NCBI GenBank assembly: GCA_950106755.1 | Contig: OX467085.1 | Location: forward strand, 992,001-1,056,000 | Length of the DNA stretch: 64,000 nt | Reading direction: 5' to 3' | Origin: Climacium dendroides | Taxonomy: Eukaryota; Streptophyta; Bryopsida; Hypnales; Climaciaceae | Shown here: positions 39,501-53,413 of the stretch, piece after piece | Numbering within the stretch: position 1 is the first letter of the stretch | How the letters are laid out: the number at the start of each line of letters is the position of its first letter | Translations under genes and position numbers: made by a program | Notes under the pieces: model-generated | Database searches by the model: none | Seen by the model: only the letters and a program-made list of their open reading frames with translations | Told to the model about the DNA's origin: nothing

Positions 39501-42500
39501 ATAAACACCAAACCAATAAATTATATCGATTTGACGTGGAAGCATGTCCGAAAACATAACACACAAGTTGCAAACCTTCAAAATAATTAGGATTCATAGA
39601 AAAATGAAGTTTAAGAGAACCCTATTGATTCCCCACACTTCTTCAATTGAACTTCTATTAAAAAAAAGACTCTAGAAATCATGTTGGATTTGATAAACAC
39701 CAAACCAATAAATTATATCGATTTGACGTGGAAGCATGTCCGAAAACATAACACACAAGTTGCAAACCTTCAAAATAATTAGGATTCATAGAAAAATGAA
39801 GTTTAAGAGAACCCTATTGATTCCCCACACTTCTTCAATGGAAATCGGTTTTAAAAAAAAGACTCTAGAAATCATGTTGGATTTGATAAACACCAAACCA
39901 ATAAATTATATCGATTTGACGTGGAAGCATGTCCGAAAACATAACACACAAGTTGCAAACCTTCAAAATAATTAGGATTCATAGAAAAATGAAGTTTAAG
40001 AGAACCCTATTGATTCCCCACACTTCTTCAATGGAAATCGGTTTTAAAAAAAAGACTCTAGAAATCATGTTGGATTTGATAGACACCAAACCAATAATTT
40101 ATATCGATTTGACGTGGAGGTATGTCCGAAAACATAACACACAAGTTGCAAACCTTCAAAATAATTAGGATTCATAGAAAAATGAAGTTTAAGAGAACCC
40201 TATTGATTCCCCACACTTCTTCAATGGAAATCGGTTTTAAAAAAAAGACTCTAGAAATCATGTTGGATTTGATAGACACCAAACCAATAATTTATATCGA
40301 TTTGACGTGGAATCATGTCCGAAAACATAACACACAAGTTGAAAACCTTCAAAATAATTAGGATTCATAGAAAAATGAAGTTTAAGAGAACCCTATTGAT
40401 TCCCCACACTTCTTCAATGGAAATCGGTTTTGAAAAAAAGACTCTAGAAATCATGTTGGATTTGATAGAAACCAAACCAATAAATTATATCGATTTGACG
40501 TTGAAGGATGTCCGAAAACATAACACACAAGTTGAAAACCTTCAAAATAATTAGGATTCATAGAAAAATGAAGTTTAAGAGAACCCTATTGATTCCCCAC
40601 ACTTCTTCAATGGAAATCGGTTTTAAAACAAAGACTCTAGAAATCATGTTGGATTTGATAGACACCAAACCAATAATTTATATCGATTTGACGTGGAATC
40701 ATGTCCGAAACCATAACACACAAGTTGAAAACCTTCAAAATAATTAGGATTCATAGAAAAATGAAGTTTAAGAGAACCCTATTGATTCCCCACACTTCTT
40801 CAATGGAAATCGGTTTTAAAAAAAAGACTCTAGAAATCATGTTGGATTTCATAAACACCAAACCAATAAATTATATCGATTTGACGTGGAAGCATGTCCG
40901 AAAACATAACACACAAGTTGCAAACCTTCAAAATAATTAGGATTCATAGAGAAATGAAGTTTAAGGGAACCCTATTGATTCCCCACACTTCTTCAATGGA
41001 AATCGGTTTTAAAAAAAAGACTCTAGAAATCATGTTGGATTTGATAGACACCAAACCAATAAATTATATCGATTTGACGTGGAAGCATGACGGAAAACAT
41101 AACACACAAGTATCAATCCTTCAAAATAATTAGGATTTATAGAGAAATGAAGTTTAAGAGCACGTGATTGATTCCCTACACTTCTTCAATTGAACTTCTA
41201 TTAAAAGAAAGACTCTAGAAATCATGTTGGATTTGATAGACACCAAACCAATAAATTATATCGATTTGACGTGGAGGTATGTCCGAAAACATAACACACA
41301 AGTTGCAAACCTTCAAAATAATTAGGATTCATAGAAAAATGAAGTTTAAGGGAACCCTATTGATTCCCCACACTTCTTCAATGGAAATCGGTTTTAAAAA
41401 AAAGACTCTAGAAATCATGTTGGATTTGATAGACACCAAACCAATAAATTATATCGATTTGACGTGGAAGCATGTCCGAAAACATAACACACAAGTATCA
41501 AACCTTCAAAATAATTAGGATTTGTAGAGAAATGAAGTTTAAGAGAACGTGATTGATTCCCTACACTTCTTCAATTGAACTTCTGTTAAAAAAAAGACTC
41601 TAGAAATCATGTTGGATTTGATAAACACCAAACCAATAAATTATATCGATTTGACGTGGAAGCATGTCAGAAAACATAACACACAAGTTGAAAACCTTCA
41701 AAATAATTAGGATTCATAGAAAAATGAAGTTTAAGAGAACCCTATTGATTCCCCACACTTCTTCAATGGAAATCGGTTTTAAAAAAAAGACTTTAGAAAT
41801 CATGTTGGATTTGATAGACACCAAACCAATAATTTATATCGATTTGACGTGGGATCATGTCCGAAAACATAACACACAAGTATCAAACCTTCAAAATAAT
41901 TAGGATTTGTAGAAAAATGAAGTTTAAGAGAACCTGATTGATTCCCTACACTTCTTCAATTGAACTTCTATTAAAAAAAAGACTCTAGAAATCATGTTGG
42001 ATTTGATAAACACCAAACCAATAAATTATATCGATTTGACGTGGAAGCATGTCCGAAAACATAACACACAAGTTGCAAACCTTCAAAATAATTAGGATTT
42101 GTAGAAAAATGAAGTTTAAGCGAACCCTATTGATTCCCCACACTTCTTCAATTGAACTTCTATTAAAAAAAAGGCTCTAGAAATCATGTTGGATTTGATA
42201 AACACCAAACCAATAAATTATATCGATTTGACGTGGAAGCATGTCCGAAAACATAACACACAAGTTGCAAACCTTCAAAATAATTAGGATTCATAGAAAA
42301 ATGAAGTTTAAGAGAACCCTATTGATTCCCCACACTTCTTCAATGGAAATCGGTTTTAAAAAAAAGACTCTAGAAATCATGTTGGATTTGATAGACACCA
42401 AACCAATAATTTATATCGATTGGACGTGGAATCATGTCCGAAAACATAACACACAAGTTGAAAACCTTCAAAATAATTAGGATTCATAGAAAAATGAAGT

Positions 42501-43224
42501 TTAAGAGAACCCTATTGATTCCCCACACTTCTTCAATGGAAATCGGTTTTGAAAAAAAGACTCTAGAAATCATGTTGGATTTGATAGAAACCAAACCAAT
42601 AAATTATATCGATTTGACGTCGAAGGATGTCCGAAAACATAACACACAAGTTGCAAACCTTCAAAATAATTAGGATTCATAGAAAAATGAAGTTTAAGAG
42701 AACCCTATTGATTCCCCACACTTCTTCAATGGAAATCGGTTTTAAAACAAAGACTCTAGAAATCATGTTGGATTTGATAGACACCAAACCAATAATTTAT
42801 ATCGATTTGACGTGGAATCATGTCCGAAAACATAACACACAAGTTGAAAACCTTCAAAATAATTAGGATTCATAGAAAAATGAAGTTTAAGAGAACCCTA
42901 TTGATTCCCCACACTTCTTCAATGGAAATCGGTTTTAAAAAAAAGACTCTAGAAATCATGTTGGATTTGATAAACACCAAACCAATAAATTATATCGATT
43001 TGACGTGGAAGCATGTCCGAAAACATAACACACAAGTTGCAAACCTCCAAAATAATTAGGATTCATAGAGAAATGAAGTTTAAGGGAACCCTATTGATTC
43101 CCCACACTTCTTCAATGGAAATCGGTTTTAAAAAAAAGACTCTAGAAATCATGTTGGATTTGATAGACACCAAACCAATAAATTATATCGATTTGACGTG
43201 GAAGCATGTCGGAAAACATAACAC

Positions 43225-46200
43225 ACAAGTATCAAACCTTCAAAATAATTAGGATTTGTAGAAAAATGAAGTTTAAGAGAACCTGATTGATTCCCTACAC
43301 TTCTTCAATTGAACTTCTATTAAAAAAAAGACTCTAGAAATCATGTTGGATTTGATAAACACCAAACCAATAAATTATATCGATTTGACGTGGAAGCATG
43401 TCCGAAAACATAACACACAAGTTGCAAACCTTCAAAATAATTAGGATTCATAGAAAAATGAAGTTTAAGAGAACCCTATTGATTCCCCACACTTCTTCAA
43501 TTGAACTTCTATGAAAAAAAAGACTCTAGAAATCATGTTGGATTTGATAAACACCAAACCAATAAATTATATCGATTTGACGTGGAAGCATGTCCGAAAA
43601 CATAACACACAAGTTGCAAACCTTCAAAATAATTAGGATTCATAGAAAAATGAAGTTTAAGAGAACCCTATTGATTCCCCACACTTCTTCAATGGAAATC
43701 GGTTTTAAAAAAAAGACTCTAGAAATCATGTTGGATTTGATAGACACCAAACCAATAAATTATATCGATTTGACGTGGAAGCATGTCGGAAAACATAACA
43801 CACAAGTATCAATCCTTCAAAATAATTAGGATTTATAGAGAAATGAAGTTTAAGAGCACGTGATTGATTCCCTACACTTCTTCAATTGAACTTCTATTAA
43901 AAGAAAGACTCTAGAAATCATGTTGGATTTGATAGACACCAAACCAATAAATTATATCGATTTGACGTGGAGGTATGTCCGAAAACATAACACACAAGTT
44001 GCAAACCTTCAAAATAATTAGGATTCATAGAAAAATGAAGTTTAAGGGAACCCTATTGATTCCCCACACTTCATCAATGGAAATCGGTTTTAAAAAAAAG
44101 ACTCTAGAAATGATGTTGGATTTGATAGACACCAAACCAATAAATTATATCGATTTGACGTGGAAGCATGTCGGAAAACATAACACACAAGTATCAAACC
44201 TTCAAAATAATTAGGATTTATAGAGAAATGAAGTTTAAGAGAACGTGATTGATTCCCTACATTTCTTCAATTGAACTTCTATTAAAAGAAAGACTCTAGA
44301 AATCATGTTGGATTTGATAAACACCAAACCAATAAATTATATCGATTTGACGTGGAAGCATGTCGGAAAACATAACACACAAGTTGAAAACCTTCAAAAT
44401 AATTAGGATTCATAGAAAAATGAAGTTTAAGAGAACCCTATTGATTCCCCACACTTCTTCAATGGAAATCGGTTTTAAGAAAAAGACTCTAGAAATCATG
44501 TTGGATTTGATAGACACCAAACCAATAAATTATATCGATTTGACGTGGAATCATGTCCGAAAACATAACACACAAGTTGAAAACCTTCAAAATAATTAGG
44601 ATTCATAGAAAAATGAAGTTTAAGAGAACCCTATTGATTCCCCACACTTCTTCAATGGAAATCGGTTTTAAGAAAAAGACTCTAGAAATCATGTTGGATT
44701 TGATAGACACCAAACCAATAAATTATATCGATTTGACGTGGAAGTATGTCCGAAAACATAACACACAAGTTGCAAACCTTCAAAATAATTAGGATTCATA
44801 GAAAAATGAAGTTTAAGAGAACCCTATTGATTCCCCACACTTCTTCAATGGAAATCGGTTTTAAAAAAAAGACTTTAGAAATCATGTTGGATTTGATAGA
44901 CACCAAACCAATAACTTATATCGATTTGAAGTGGGATCATGTCCGAAAACATAACACACAAGTATCAAACCTTCAAAATAATTAGGATTTGTAGAAAAAT
45001 GAAGTTTAAGAGAACCTGATTGATTCCCTACACTTCTTCAATTGAACTTCTATTAAAAAAAAGACTCTAGAAATCATGTTGGATTTGATAAACACCAAAC
45101 CAATAAATTATATCGATTTGACGTGGAAGCATGTCCGAAAACATAACACACAAGTTGCAAACCTTCAAAATAATTAGGATTCATAGAAAAATGAAGTTTA
45201 AGAGAACCCTATTGATTCCCCACACTTCTTCAATTGAACTTCTATGAAAAAAAAGACTCTAGAAATCATGTTGGATTTGATAAACACCAAACCAATAAAT
45301 TATATCGATTTGACGTGGAAGCATGTCCGAAAACATAACACACAAGTTGCAAACCTTCAAAATAATTAGGATTCATAGAAAAATGAAGTTTAAGAGAACC
45401 CTATTGATTCCCCACACTTCTTCAATGGAAATCGGTTTTAAAAAAAAGACTCTAGAAATCATGTTGGATTTGATAGACACCAAACCAATAAATTATATCG
45501 ATTTGACGTGGAAGCATGTCGGAAAACATAACACACAAGTATCAATCCTTCAAAATAATTAGGATTTATAGAGAAATGAAGTTTAAGAGCACGTGATTGA
45601 TTCCCTACACTTCTTCAATTGAACTTCTATTAAAAGAAAGACTCTAGAAATCATGTTGGATTTGATAGACACCAAACCAAGAAATTATATCGATTTGACG
45701 TGGAGGTATGTCCGAAAACATAACACACAAGTTGCAAACCTTCAAAATAATTAGGATTCATAGAAAAATGAAGTTTAAGGGAACCCTATTGATTCCCCAC
45801 ACTTCATCAATGGAAATCGGTTTTAAAAAAAAGACTCTAGAAATGATGTTGGATTTGATAGACACCAAACCAATAAATTATATCGATTTGACGTGGAAGC
45901 ATGTCGGAAAACATAACACACAAGTATCAAACCTTCAAAATAATTAGGATTTATAGAGAAATGAAGTTTAAGAGAACGTGATTGATTCCCTACATTTCTT
46001 CAATTGAACTTCTATTAAAAGAAAGACTCTAGAAATCATGTTGGATTTGATAAACACCAAACCAATAAATTATATCGATTTGACGTGGAAGCATGTCGGA
46101 AAACATAACACACAAGTTGAAAACCTTCAAAATAATTAGGATTCATAGAAAAATGAAGTTTAAGAGAACCCTATTGATTCCCCACACTTCTTCAATGGAA

Positions 46201-46603
46201 ATCGGTTTTAAGAAAAAGACTCTAGAAATCATGTTGGATTTGATAGACACCAAACCAATAAATTATATCGATTTGACGTGGAATCATGTCCGAAAACATA
46301 ACACACAAGTTGAAAACCTTCAAAATAATTAGGATTCATAGAAAAATGAAGTTTAAGAGAACCCTATTGATTCCCCACACTTCTTCAATGGAAATCGGTT
46401 TTAAGAAAAAGACTCTAGAAATCATGTTGGATTTGATAGACACCAAACCAATAAATTATATCGATTTGACGTGGAAGTATGTCCGAAAACATAACACACA
46501 AGTTGCAAACCTTCAAAATAATTAGGATTCATAGAAAAATGAAGTTTAAGAGAACCCTATTGATTCCCCACACTTCTTCAATGGAAATCGGTTTTAAAAA
46601 AAA
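43225..46603 (+). repeat. Tandem pair of a 9-monomer block (1,733 bp)
   Basis: About 43,225-44,870 is repeated at 44,958-46,603. The order is B1, B with CTTCTATGAAAA, A, B4 (CACGTG 43857/45590), A with CTTCATCAATGG and ATGATG, B3 with CATTTCTTC, then two A with TTTTAAGAAAAAG. One difference noticed is CCAAGAAATT at about 45,678 for CCAATAAATT. A further copy of most of the block lies at about 49.0-50.6 kb. Confidence 0.78.
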
Positions 46604-47360
46604 GACTCTAGAAATCATGTTGGATTTCATAAACACCAAACCAATAAATTATATCGATTTGACGTGGAAGCATGTCCGAAAACATAACACACAAGTATCA
46701 ATCCTTCAAAATAATTAGGATTTATAGAGAAATGAAGTTTAAGAGCACGTGATTGATTCCCTACACTTCTTCAATTGAACTTCTATTAAAAGAAAGACTC
46801 TAGAAATCATGTTGGATTTGATAGACACCAAACCAATAAATTATATCGATTTGACGTGGAGGTATGTCCGAAAACATAACACACAAGTTGCAAACCTTCA
46901 AAATAATTAGGATTCATAGAAAAATGAAGTTTAAGGGAACCCTATTGATTCCCCACACTTCTTCAATGGAAATCGGTTTTAAAAAAAAGACTCTAGAAAT
47001 GATGTTGGATTTGATAGACACCAAACCAATAAATTATATCGATTTGACGTGGAAGCATGTCGGAAAACATAACACACAAGTATCAAACCTTCAAAATAAT
47101 TAGGATTTATAGAAAAATGAAGTTTAAGAGAACGTGATTGATTCCCTACATTTCTTCAATTGAACTTCTATTAAAAGAAAGACTCTAGAAATCATGTTGG
47201 ATTTGATAGACACCAAACCAATAATTTATATCGATTTGACGTGGAATCATGTCCGAAAACATAACACACAAGTTGAAAACCTTCAAAATAATTAGGATTC
47301 ATAGAAAAATGAAGTTTAAGAGAACCCTATTGATTCCCCACACTTCTTCAATGGAAATCG
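44115..47360 (+). repeat. 3.2-kb block duplicated at about 48,159-51,404
   Basis: The displacement is 4,044 bp (21 monomers, 9 of them B). It includes the paired odd changes ATAACTTATATCG and TTTGAAGTGGG (44.92/48.96 kb) and two B4 monomers (45590/49634 and 46746/50790). The block ends where TTTTAAGAAAAAG (47.37 kb) faces TTTTAAAAAAAAG (51.41 kb). Confidence 0.78.
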
Positions 47361-50300
47361 GTTTTAAGAAAAAGACTCTAGAAATCATGTTGGATTTGAT
47401 AGACACCAAACCAATAAATTATATCGATTTGACGTGGAAGTATGTCCGAAAACATAACACACAAGTTGCAAACCTTCAAAATAATTAGGATTCATAGAAA
47501 AATGAAGTTTAAGAGAACCCTATTGATTCCCCACACTTCTTCAATGGAAATCGGTTTTAAAAAAAAGACTTTAGAAATCATGTTGGATTTGATAGACACC
47601 AAACCAATAATTTATATCGATTTGACGTGGGATCATGTCCGAAAACATAACACACAAGTATCAAACCTTCAAAATAATTAGGATTTGTAGAAAAATGAAG
47701 TTTAAGAGAACCTGATTGATTCCCTACACTTCTTCAATTGAACTTCTATTAAAAAAAAGACTCTAGAAATCATGTTGGATTTGATAAACACCAAACCAAT
47801 AAATTATATCGATTTGACGTGGAAGCATGTCCGAAAACATAACACACAAGTTGCAAACCTTCAAAATAATTAGGATTCATAGAAAAATGAAGTTTAAGAG
47901 AACCCTATTGATTCCCCACACTTCTTCAATTGAACTTCTATTAAAAAAAAGACTCTAGAAATCATGTTGGATTTGATAAACACCAAACCAATAAATTATA
48001 TCGATTTGACGTGGAAGCATGTCCGAAAACATAACACACAAGTTGCAAACCTTCAAAATAATTAGGATTCATAGAAAAATGAAGTTTAAGAGAACCCTAT
48101 TGATTCCCCACACTTCTTCAATGGAAATCGGTTTTAAAAAAAAGACTCTAGAAATCATGTTGGATTTGATAGACACCAAACCAATAAATTATATCGATTT
48201 GACGTGGAAGCATGTCGGAAAACATAACACACAAGTATCAAACCTTCAAAATAATTAGGATTTATAGAGAAATGAAGTTTAAGAGAACGTGATTGATTCC
48301 CTACATTTCTTCAATTGAACTTCTATTAAAAGAAAGACTCTAGAAATCATGTTGGATTTGATAAACACCAAACCAATAAATTATATCGATTTGACGTGGA
48401 AGCATGTCGGAAAACATAACACACAAGTTGAAAACCTTCAAAATAATTAGGATTCATAGAAAAATGAAGTTTAAGAGAACCCTATTGATTCCCCACACTT
48501 CTTCAATGGAAATCGGTTTTAAGAAAAAGACTCTAGAAATCATGTTGGATTTGATAGACACCAAACCAATAAATTATATCGATTTGACGTGGAATCATGT
48601 CCGAAAACATAACACACAAGTTGAAAACCTTCAAAATAATTAGGATTCATAGAAAAATGAAGTTTAAGAGAACCCTATTGATTCCCCACACTTCTTCAAT
48701 GGAAATCGGTTTTAAGAAAAAGACTCTAGAAATCATGTTGGATTTGATAGACACCAAACCAATAAATTATATCGATTTGACGTGGAAGTATGTCCGAAAA
48801 CATAACACACAAGTTGCAAACCTTCAAAATAATTAGGATTCATAGAAAAATGAAGTTTAAGAGAACCCTATTGATTCCCCACACTTCTTCAATGGAAATC
48901 GGTTTTAAAAAAAAGACTTTAGAAATCATGTTGGATTTGATAGACACCAAACCAATAACTTATATCGATTTGAAGTGGGATCATGTCCGAAAACATAACA
49001 CACAAGTATCAAACCTTCAAAATAATTAGGATTTGTAGAAAAATGAAGTTTAAGAGAACCTGATTGATTCCCTACACTTCTTCAATTGAACTTCTATTAA
49101 AAAAAAGACTCTAGAAATCATGTTGGATTTGATAAACACCAAACCAATAAATTATATCGATTTGACGTGGAAGCATGTCCGAAAACATAACACACAAGTT
49201 GCAAACCTTCAAAATAATTAGGATTCATAGAAAAATGAAGTTTAAGAGAACCCTATTGATTCCCCACACTTCTTCAATTGAACTTCTATGAAAAAAAAGA
49301 CTCTAGAAATCATGTTGGATTTGATAAACACCAAACCAATAAATTATATCGATTTGACGTGGAAGCATGTCCGAAAACATAACACACAAGTTGCAAACCT
49401 TCAAAATAATTAGGATTCATAGAAAAATGAAGTTTAAGAGAACCCTATTGATTCCCCACACTTCTTCAATGGAAATCGGTTTTAAAAAAAAGACTCTAGA
49501 AATCATGTTGGATTTGATAGACACCAAACCAATAAATTATATCGATTTGACGTGGAAGCATGTCGGAAAACATAACACACAAGTATCAATCCTTCAAAAT
49601 AATTAGGATTTATAGAGAAATGAAGTTTAAGAGCACGTGATTGATTCCCTACACTTCTTCAATTGAACTTCTATTAAAAGAAAGACTCTAGAAATCATGT
49701 TGGATTTGATAGACACCAAACCAATAAATTATATCGATTTGACGTGGAGGTATGTCCGAAAACATAACACACAAGTTGCAAACCTTCAAAATAATTAGGA
49801 TTCATAGAAAAATGAAGTTTAAGGGAACCCTATTGATTCCCCACACTTCATCAATGGAAATCGGTTTTAAAAAAAAGACTCTAGAAATGATGTTGGATTT
49901 GATAGACACCAAACCAATAAATTATATCGATTTGACGTGGAAGCATGTCGGAAAACATAACACACAAGTATCAAACCTTCAAAATAATTAGGATTTATAG
50001 AGAAATGAAGTTTAAGAGAACGTGATTGATTCCCTACATTTCTTCAATTGAACTTCTATTAAAAGAAAGACTCTAGAAATCATGTTGGATTTGATAAACA
50101 CCAAACCAATAAATTATATCGATTTGACGTGGAAGCATGTCGGAAAACATAACACACAAGTTGAAAACCTTCAAAATAATTAGGATTCATAGAAAAATGA
50201 AGTTTAAGAGAACCCTATTGATTCCCCACACTTCTTCAATGGAAATCGGTTTTAAGAAAAAGACTCTAGAAATCATGTTGGATTTGATAGACACCAAACC

Positions 50301-53300
50301 AATAAATTATATCGATTTGACGTGGAATCATGTCCGAAAACATAACACACAAGTTGAAAACCTTCAAAATAATTAGGATTCATAGAAAAATGAAGTTTAA
50401 GAGAACCCTATTGATTCCCCACACTTCTTCAATGGAAATCGGTTTTAAGAAAAAGACTCTAGAAATCATGTTGGATTTGATAGACACCAAACCAATAAAT
50501 TATATCGATTTGACGTGGAAGTATGTCCGAAAACATAACACACAAGTTGCAAACCTTCAAAATAATTAGGATTCATAGAAAAATGAAGTTTAAGAGAACC
50601 CTATTGATTCCCCACACTTCTTCAATGGAAATCGGTTTTAAAAAAAAGACTCTAGAAATCATGTTGGATTTCATAAACACCAAACCAATAAATTATATCG
50701 ATTTGACGTGGAAGCATGTCCGAAAACATAACACACAAGTATCAATCCTTCAAAATAATTAGGATTTATAGAGAAATGAAGTTTAAGAGCACGTGATTGA
50801 TTCCCTACACTTCTTCAATTGAACTTCTATTAAAAGAAAGACTCTAGAAATCATGTTGGATTTGATAGACACCAAACCAATAAATTATATCGATTTGACG
50901 TGGAGGTATGTCCGAAAACATAACACACAAGTTGCAAACCTTCAAAATAATTAGGATTCATAGAAAAATGAAGTTTAAGGGAACCCTATTGATTCCCCAC
51001 ACTTCTTCAATGGAAATCGGTTTTAAAAAAAAGACTCTAGAAATGATGTTGGATTTGATAGACACCAAACCAATAAATTATATCGATTTGACGTGGAAGC
51101 ATGTCGGAAAACATAACACACAAGTATCAAACCTTCAAAATAATTAGGATTTATAGAAAAATGAAGTTTAAGAGAACGTGATTGATTCCCTACATTTCTT
51201 CAATTGAACTTCTATTAAAAGAAAGACTCTAGAAATCATGTTGGATTTGATAGACACCAAACCAATAATTTATATCGATTTGACGTGGAATCATGTCCGA
51301 AAACATAACACACAAGTTGAAAACCTTCAAAATAATTAGGATTCATAGAAAAATGAAGTTTAAGAGAACCCTATTGATTCCCCACACTTCTTCAATGGAA
51401 ATCGGTTTTAAAAAAAAGACTCTAGAAATGATGTTGGATTTGATAGACACCAAACCAATAAATTATATCGATTTGACGTGGAAGCATGTCGGAAAACATA
51501 ACACACAAGTATCAAACCTTCAAAATAATTAGGATTTATAGAAAAATGAAGTTTAAGAGAACGTGATTGATTCCCTACATTTCTTCAATTGAACTTCTAT
51601 TAAAAGAAAGACTCTAGAAATCATGTTGGATTTGATAGACACCAAACCAATAATTTATATCGATTTGACGTGGAATCATGTCCGAAAACATAACACACAA
51701 GTTGAAAACCTTCAAAATAATTAGGATTCATAGAAAAATGAAGTTTAAGAGAACCCTATTGATTCCCCACACTTCTTCAATGGAAATCGGTTTTAAGAAA
51801 AAGACTCTAGAAATCATGTTGGATTTGATAGACACCAAACCAATAATTTATATCGATTTGACGTGGGATCATGTCCGAAAACATAACACACAAGTATCAA
51901 ACCTTCAAAATAATTAGGATTTGTAGAAAAATGAAGTTTAAGAGAACCTGATTGATTCCCTACACTTCTTCAATTGAACTTCTATTAAAAAAAAGACTCT
52001 AGAAATCATGTTGGATTTGATAAACACCAAACCAATAAATTATATCGATTTGACGTGGAAGCATGTCCGAAAACATAACACACAAGTTGCAAACCTTCAA
52101 AATAATTAGGATTCATAGAAAAATGAAGTTTAAGAGAACCCTATTGATTCCCCACACTTCTTCAATTGAACTTCTATTAAAAAAAAGACTCTAGAAATCA
52201 TGTTGGATTTGATAAACACCAAACCAATAAATTATATCGATTTGACGTGGAAGCATGTCCGAAAACATAACACACAAGTTGCAAACCTTCAAAATAATTA
52301 GGATTCATAGAAAAATGAAGTTTAAGAGAACCCTATTGATTCCCCACACTTCTTCAATGGAAATCGGTTTTAAAAAAAAGACTCTAGAAATCATGTTGGA
52401 TTTGATAGACACCAAACCAATAAATTATATTGATTTGACGTGGAGGTATGTCCGAAAACATAACACACAAGTTGCAAACCTTCAAAATAATTAGGATTCA
52501 TAGAAAAATGAAGTTTAAGAGAACCCTATTGATTCCCCACACTTCTTCAATGGAAATCGGTTTTAAAAAAAAGACTCTAGAAATCATGTTGGATTTGATA
52601 GACACCAAACCAATAAATTATATCGATTTGACGTGGAAGCATGTCGGAAAACATAACACACAAGTATCAATCCTTCAAAATAATTAGGATTTATAGAGAA
52701 ATGAAGTTTAAGAGCACGTGATTGATTCCCTACACTTCTTCAATTGAACTTCTATTAAAAGAAAGACTCTAGAAATCATGTTGGATTTGATAGACACCAA
52801 ACCAATAAATTATATCGATTTGACGTGGAGGTATGTCCGAAAACATAACACACAAGTTGCAAACCTTCAAAATAATTAGGATTCATAGAAAAATGAAGTT
52901 TAAGGGAACCCTATTGATTCCCCACACTTCTTCAATGGAAATCGGTTTTAAAAAAAAGACTCTAGAAATGATGTTGGATTTGATAGACACCAAACCAATA
53001 AATTATATCGATTTGACGTGGAAGCATGTCGGAAAACATAACACACAAGTATCAAACCTTCAAAATAATTAGGATTTATAGAAAAATGAAGTTTAAGAGA
53101 ACGTGATTGATTCCCTACATTTCTTCAATTGAACTTCTATTAAAAGAAAGACTCTAGAAATCATGTTGGATTTGATAGACACCAAACCAATAAATTATAT
53201 CGATTTGACGTGGAGGTATGTCCGAAAACATAACACACAAGTTGCAAACCTTCAAAATAATTAGGATTCATAGAAAAATGAAGTTTAAGGGAACCCTATT

Positions 53301-53400
53301 GATTCCCCACACTTCTTCAATGGAAATCGGTTTTAAAAGAAAGACTCTAGAAATCATGTTGGATTTGATAGACACCAAACCAATAAATTATATCGATTTG
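44700..53400 (+). repeat. Domain III of the array, 9-mer and 21-mer periods
   Basis: It is marked by TTTTAAGAAAAAGAC and TGGAAGTATGTCC in A monomers and by frequent B4 (CACGTG) and B3 copies with CATTTCTTC. A 9-monomer block (1,733 bp) repeats from about 43.2 kb. A 21-monomer displacement (4,044 bp) relates about 44.1-47.4 kb to 48.2-51.4 kb. Two unusual changes, ATAACTTATATCG and TTTGAAGTGGGATC, occur together at about 44.92 and 48.96 kb and nowhere else I saw. Confidence 0.72.
50954..51723 (+). repeat. Tandem two-monomer (385 bp) duplication
   Basis: An A monomer with GAAATGATG and GCATGTCGG followed by a B monomer with AACGTG and CATTTCTTC occurs twice in a row (50,954-51,338 and 51,339-51,723). 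The first A copy has AAGGGAACC and the second AAGAGAACC. It is the simplest A-B dimer in the window and a likely recent slippage or unequal exchange. Confidence 0.75.
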
Positions 53401-53410
53401 ACGTGGAAGC

Positions 53411-53413
53411 AAG
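53411..53413 (+). other. Start-codon loss (AAG for ATG) in the recurrent frame
   Basis: The sequence is GGAAGCAAGTCGG where other copies have GGAAGCATGTCGG. The next usable ATG gives only a 71-codon frame. A different start loss, ACG for ATG within TCACGTCCG, is at 59,577 and recurs at about 60,155, 61,504 and 62,275. Confidence 0.88.

Larger units (their letters stand above)
18200..44700 (+). repeat. Domain II of the array, 15-mer unit and derivatives
   Basis: Markers absent from domain I appear here: GATAGACTTC (four copies), CGATTGGACGTGG, TTTTGAAAAAAAG with GATAGAAACC and GACGTCGAAGG, TTTTAAAACAAAG, GATTTCATAAAC, AAGGGAACC and GAAATGATG. They occur in a repeated order (TTC marker, TTGGACG, GAAACC, ACAAAG, TTCATAAAC, AAGGGAACC, ATGATG, then B3) seen most fully at 18.7-20.3 kb and with deletions afterwards. 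This suggests one ancestral higher-order unit reshuffled by unequal exchange. Runs of consecutive B monomers are commonest here. Confidence 0.75.
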
